This document shows positions 12,286-13,963 of a stretch of DNA of 13,963 nt, piece by piece; the stretch's first letter is position 1; every line of letters starts with the position of its first letter. Source of the stretch: QYOJ01 sp043806735 (GTDB lineage: Bacteria > Bacteroidota > Bacteroidia > Bacteroidales > FEN-979); NCBI GenBank assembly GCA_043806735.1, contig JAZDGR010000045.1, forward strand, positions 1 to 13,963, given 5' to 3'. The translations under genes and the position numbers were made by a program. The notes under the pieces are model-generated. The model ran no database searches. It worked only from the letters and a program-made list of their open reading frames with translations, and had not been told where the DNA came from.

Positions 12286-13963
12286 AAAGGAGGTTGTTTT
12301 TCATTATTCTTTTCGCTATCTTTGGGATTACATCCTTCGGACAATATGTGACCATCCTGGGTAAGCAATTCAAAGATGAGAACGGGAATGATTTTGAACC
12401 GGTAGTATGTAATTATAACGTAGATATTGTTAATATTGACACATCTGATTTTTTGACAACATATATCAGTCCAAATCACTCCTTTGGAATTTACAATACT
12501 TACGAATGTAGCGGTACCGAAAGTTGTGACGACCAATTAAAAAATGATTTTATTCAGATGCTTTACATGGGATTTAATACAGTGAGAATCATGGGGATAA
12601 ATCCATTTTTTATATCCGAAGGATATCAAATCAAAGATCAAGTTGGTACTATATGCTGGGAATGTCCGGAATTGGGTTTTTATATATTTACAAATCATCA
12701 TAATCTTGCGAATTGTAAGAACGATAAACCATTTCCTCTTCATGAACCATTTGAGAATGATGCGGTTACTTTGCACCTTGTTGAGCTAATCAATCATCTC
12801 ATTCAGGTTGCTTCTGAAGTTGAATGGGAAGGTAAAAAACTGAAATTGATCCTGATCACCGGTGGCGAATGGGGGGGGCATTCTCATGATTTCCCTGATG
12901 TTTATAGCGATTATCTTTATGCGTTGAGTAATACTCTCCCAATCCTTCTTTCCAACTCAGCTAAAACAACTTTAATGGCTTACGATCTTTACAATGAACC
13001 GCCCTCTTTTTGGCCGGTAGAAACAATTGGACATTCAAAGCAGGATGTATGTAAAAAAGTAAAAATGTGGTATGATACAATTAAGGAAGGGGATCCTTAC
13101 CACCTGATCACATTGGGTGCACAAGGGCATCACAGTATCCTGGAATATGATCATGCTGTTTTTTCGCTCGATTTCTATTCACCACATTTATATCCGGCTG
13201 CCCATCATCAATATGAAGGTCCGACCTATTTCGAATCTTTAATGAATTCATTTTATGGAAAACTTTACTGGGTTTCAAATAATTGCAAGATGCCATGGAT
13301 AATAGGGGAAACCGGATTTCGCGCCGTTGAGAATTCCGTTTTTGATACGAACTATGATGGCACTTTATCAGATCAGTACGATTTTGCCGATTCAGCTACT
13401 ATCAGGACATGGGAGTGTGGAGGTAGCGGCTTTAGTTGGTGGTTTTATCAGGATGTATGTAATGATGGATATGGGATCTTAAAGCAAAATCAAGTATGTA
13501 CAAACTGGCCATGTAGTACAATTCTAAAACCGGTATGGGAGGTGTTTGACGATTTCACTCCTCCCTCAACCGGCGCCTGCTCCGAGCCACCCTATTATTA
13601 TGATCCATACTACCACGAAGTATATGCCCCCCCAGACACAAATATTGTAACCGGCTATGTTTTAGATCGGGAAGATAATCCAATAAAAGATGCGGTGATT
13701 TTTGCTCATACACGATTATATAATACACAAAATCCAGCAAATCCTGTTATATATGATTTTCATTATACTTTTACAGATGATAATGGTTTATTTACTGTAA
13801 TCCCATATGATTTTGATACACGTCCACCAAACTACAACACGATTGAAGGTCTGACTATTTCAGCTGCTATTTGTTCAAGAGTTCGGGAATGGTGCTCGGT
13901 TCCTTGGGACGGGGTCGATTCCGGGCAAACATTCAAATTAGACAGGTTTGATCTTAATTCTGA
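12282..13963 (+). CDS. Secreted clan GH-A-like glycoside hydrolase with C-terminal regulatory-like domain (3' end missing)
   Basis: The frame from ATG 12282 is open to the window edge (560 residues). It starts with a signal peptide (MKRRLFFIILFAIFGITSFGQ). Residues about 95-400 look like a GH5-type (beta/alpha)8 barrel: MGFNTVRIMG (96-105), AYDLYNEPPSFWP with E239 as likely acid/base, SPHLYP with H302, WIIGETGF with E343 as likely nucleophile, and GFSWWFYQD near strand 8. The Glu spacing of 104 residues fits clan GH-A. From about residue 455, VTGYVLDREDNPIKDAVIFA and FTDDNGLFTVIP resemble a carboxypeptidase-regulatory-like beta sandwich. The protein is cysteine-rich. Substrate and exact family are unknown. 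The ATG overlaps the fibre gene's stop, implying coupled translation. Base composition is clearly more AT-rich than in the housekeeping genes. A sorting domain could lie beyond the window. Confidence 0.75.
   Translation, partial: MKRRLFFIILFAIFGITSFGQYVTILGKQFKDENGNDFEPVVCNYNVDIVNIDTSDFLTTYISPNHSFGIYNTYECSGTESCDDQLKNDFIQMLYMGFNTVRIMGINPFFISEGYQIKDQVGTICWECPELGFYIFTNHHNLANCKNDKPFPLHEPFENDAVTLHLVELINHLIQVASEVEWEGKKLKLILITGGEWGGHSHDFPDVYSDYLYALSNTLPILLSNSAKTTLMAYDLYNEPPSFWPVETIGHSKQDVCKKVKMWYDTIKEGDPYHLITLGAQGHHSILEYDHAVFSLDFYSPHLYPAAHHQYEGPTYFESLMNSFYGKLYWVSNNCKMPWIIGETGFRAVENSVFDTNYDGTLSDQYDFADSATIRTWECGGSGFSWWFYQDVCNDGYGILKQNQVCTNWPCSTILKPVWEVFDDFTPPSTGACSEPPYYYDPYYHEVYAPPDTNIVTGYVLDREDNPIKDAVIFAHTRLYNTQNPANPVIYDFHYTFTDDNGLFTVIPYDFDTRPPNYNTIEGLTISAAICSRVREWCSVPWDGVDSGQTFKLDRFDLNS
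12871..12878 (+). repeat. G8 homopolymer inside the glycosidase gene
   Basis: Eight consecutive G residues encode part of W197-G198-G199. The other G runs I noticed in the core genes reach only five or six. A one-base slip would truncate the enzyme before its catalytic residues. A C7 run lies further on at 13627-13633. Confidence 0.85.

Overview
The window looks like a chromosomal segment of a Bacteroidota bacterium. The evidence is the gene set: a type IX secretion PorT-like barrel beside menG, a SecA of about 1,100 residues, a TlpA-like exported thioredoxin, and a Bacteroidota-type fibre-like C-terminal domain. Promoter-like TAnnTTTG -7 boxes are present and clear Shine-Dalgarno sites are mostly absent. 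Nothing in the sequence fixes the order or genus; an uncultured lineage or metagenome assembly is a guess.

Positions 1-10029 hold dense housekeeping genes, all on the + strand: the end of rplM, then rpsI, rpsB, tsf, menG, a porT-like gene, coaD, a TlpA-like gene, secA and pyrH. Gaps are short up to secA, apart from 73 and 47 bp spacers before porT and coaD that carry -7 boxes. These genes cover translation (uL13, uS9, uS2, EF-Ts), menaquinone and CoA synthesis, Sec export, envelope biogenesis and UMP kinase. The pattern breaks around pyrH. The whole secA-pyrH gap consists of two different 7-bp tandem arrays, the second running right up to the pyrH start codon, and a 10-bp tandem array starts just after the pyrH stop.

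Positions 10030-10990 look like eroded accessory DNA. A minus-strand hicAB-type locus keeps a near-perfect Bacteroidota promoter, a palindromic operator and an intact HicB with a helix-turn-helix, but its hicA has lost its middle and is out of frame. Beyond it lie an 87-bp cruciform-forming repeat, a probable C-terminal scrap of a cupin-like gene, a 21-bp tandem duplication resembling insertion-sequence ends, and an AT-rich inverted repeat.

Positions 11027-13963 hold two + strand genes joined by an ATGA overlap, visibly more AT-rich toward the end. The first encodes a fibre-like surface protein with an S74-like C-terminal domain. Its natural ATG and signal peptide are out of frame with the body because of a (TC)7 tract; losing one TC unit would give a textbook signal peptide fused to the protein. 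The second encodes a secreted clan GH-A-like glycoside hydrolase (NEP and GETG motifs) followed by a carboxypeptidase-regulatory-like domain, and runs off the window. It carries G8 and C7 tracts. This pair, a possibly phase-variable surface fibre translationally coupled to a glycosidase, is the best candidate for an undescribed system here.
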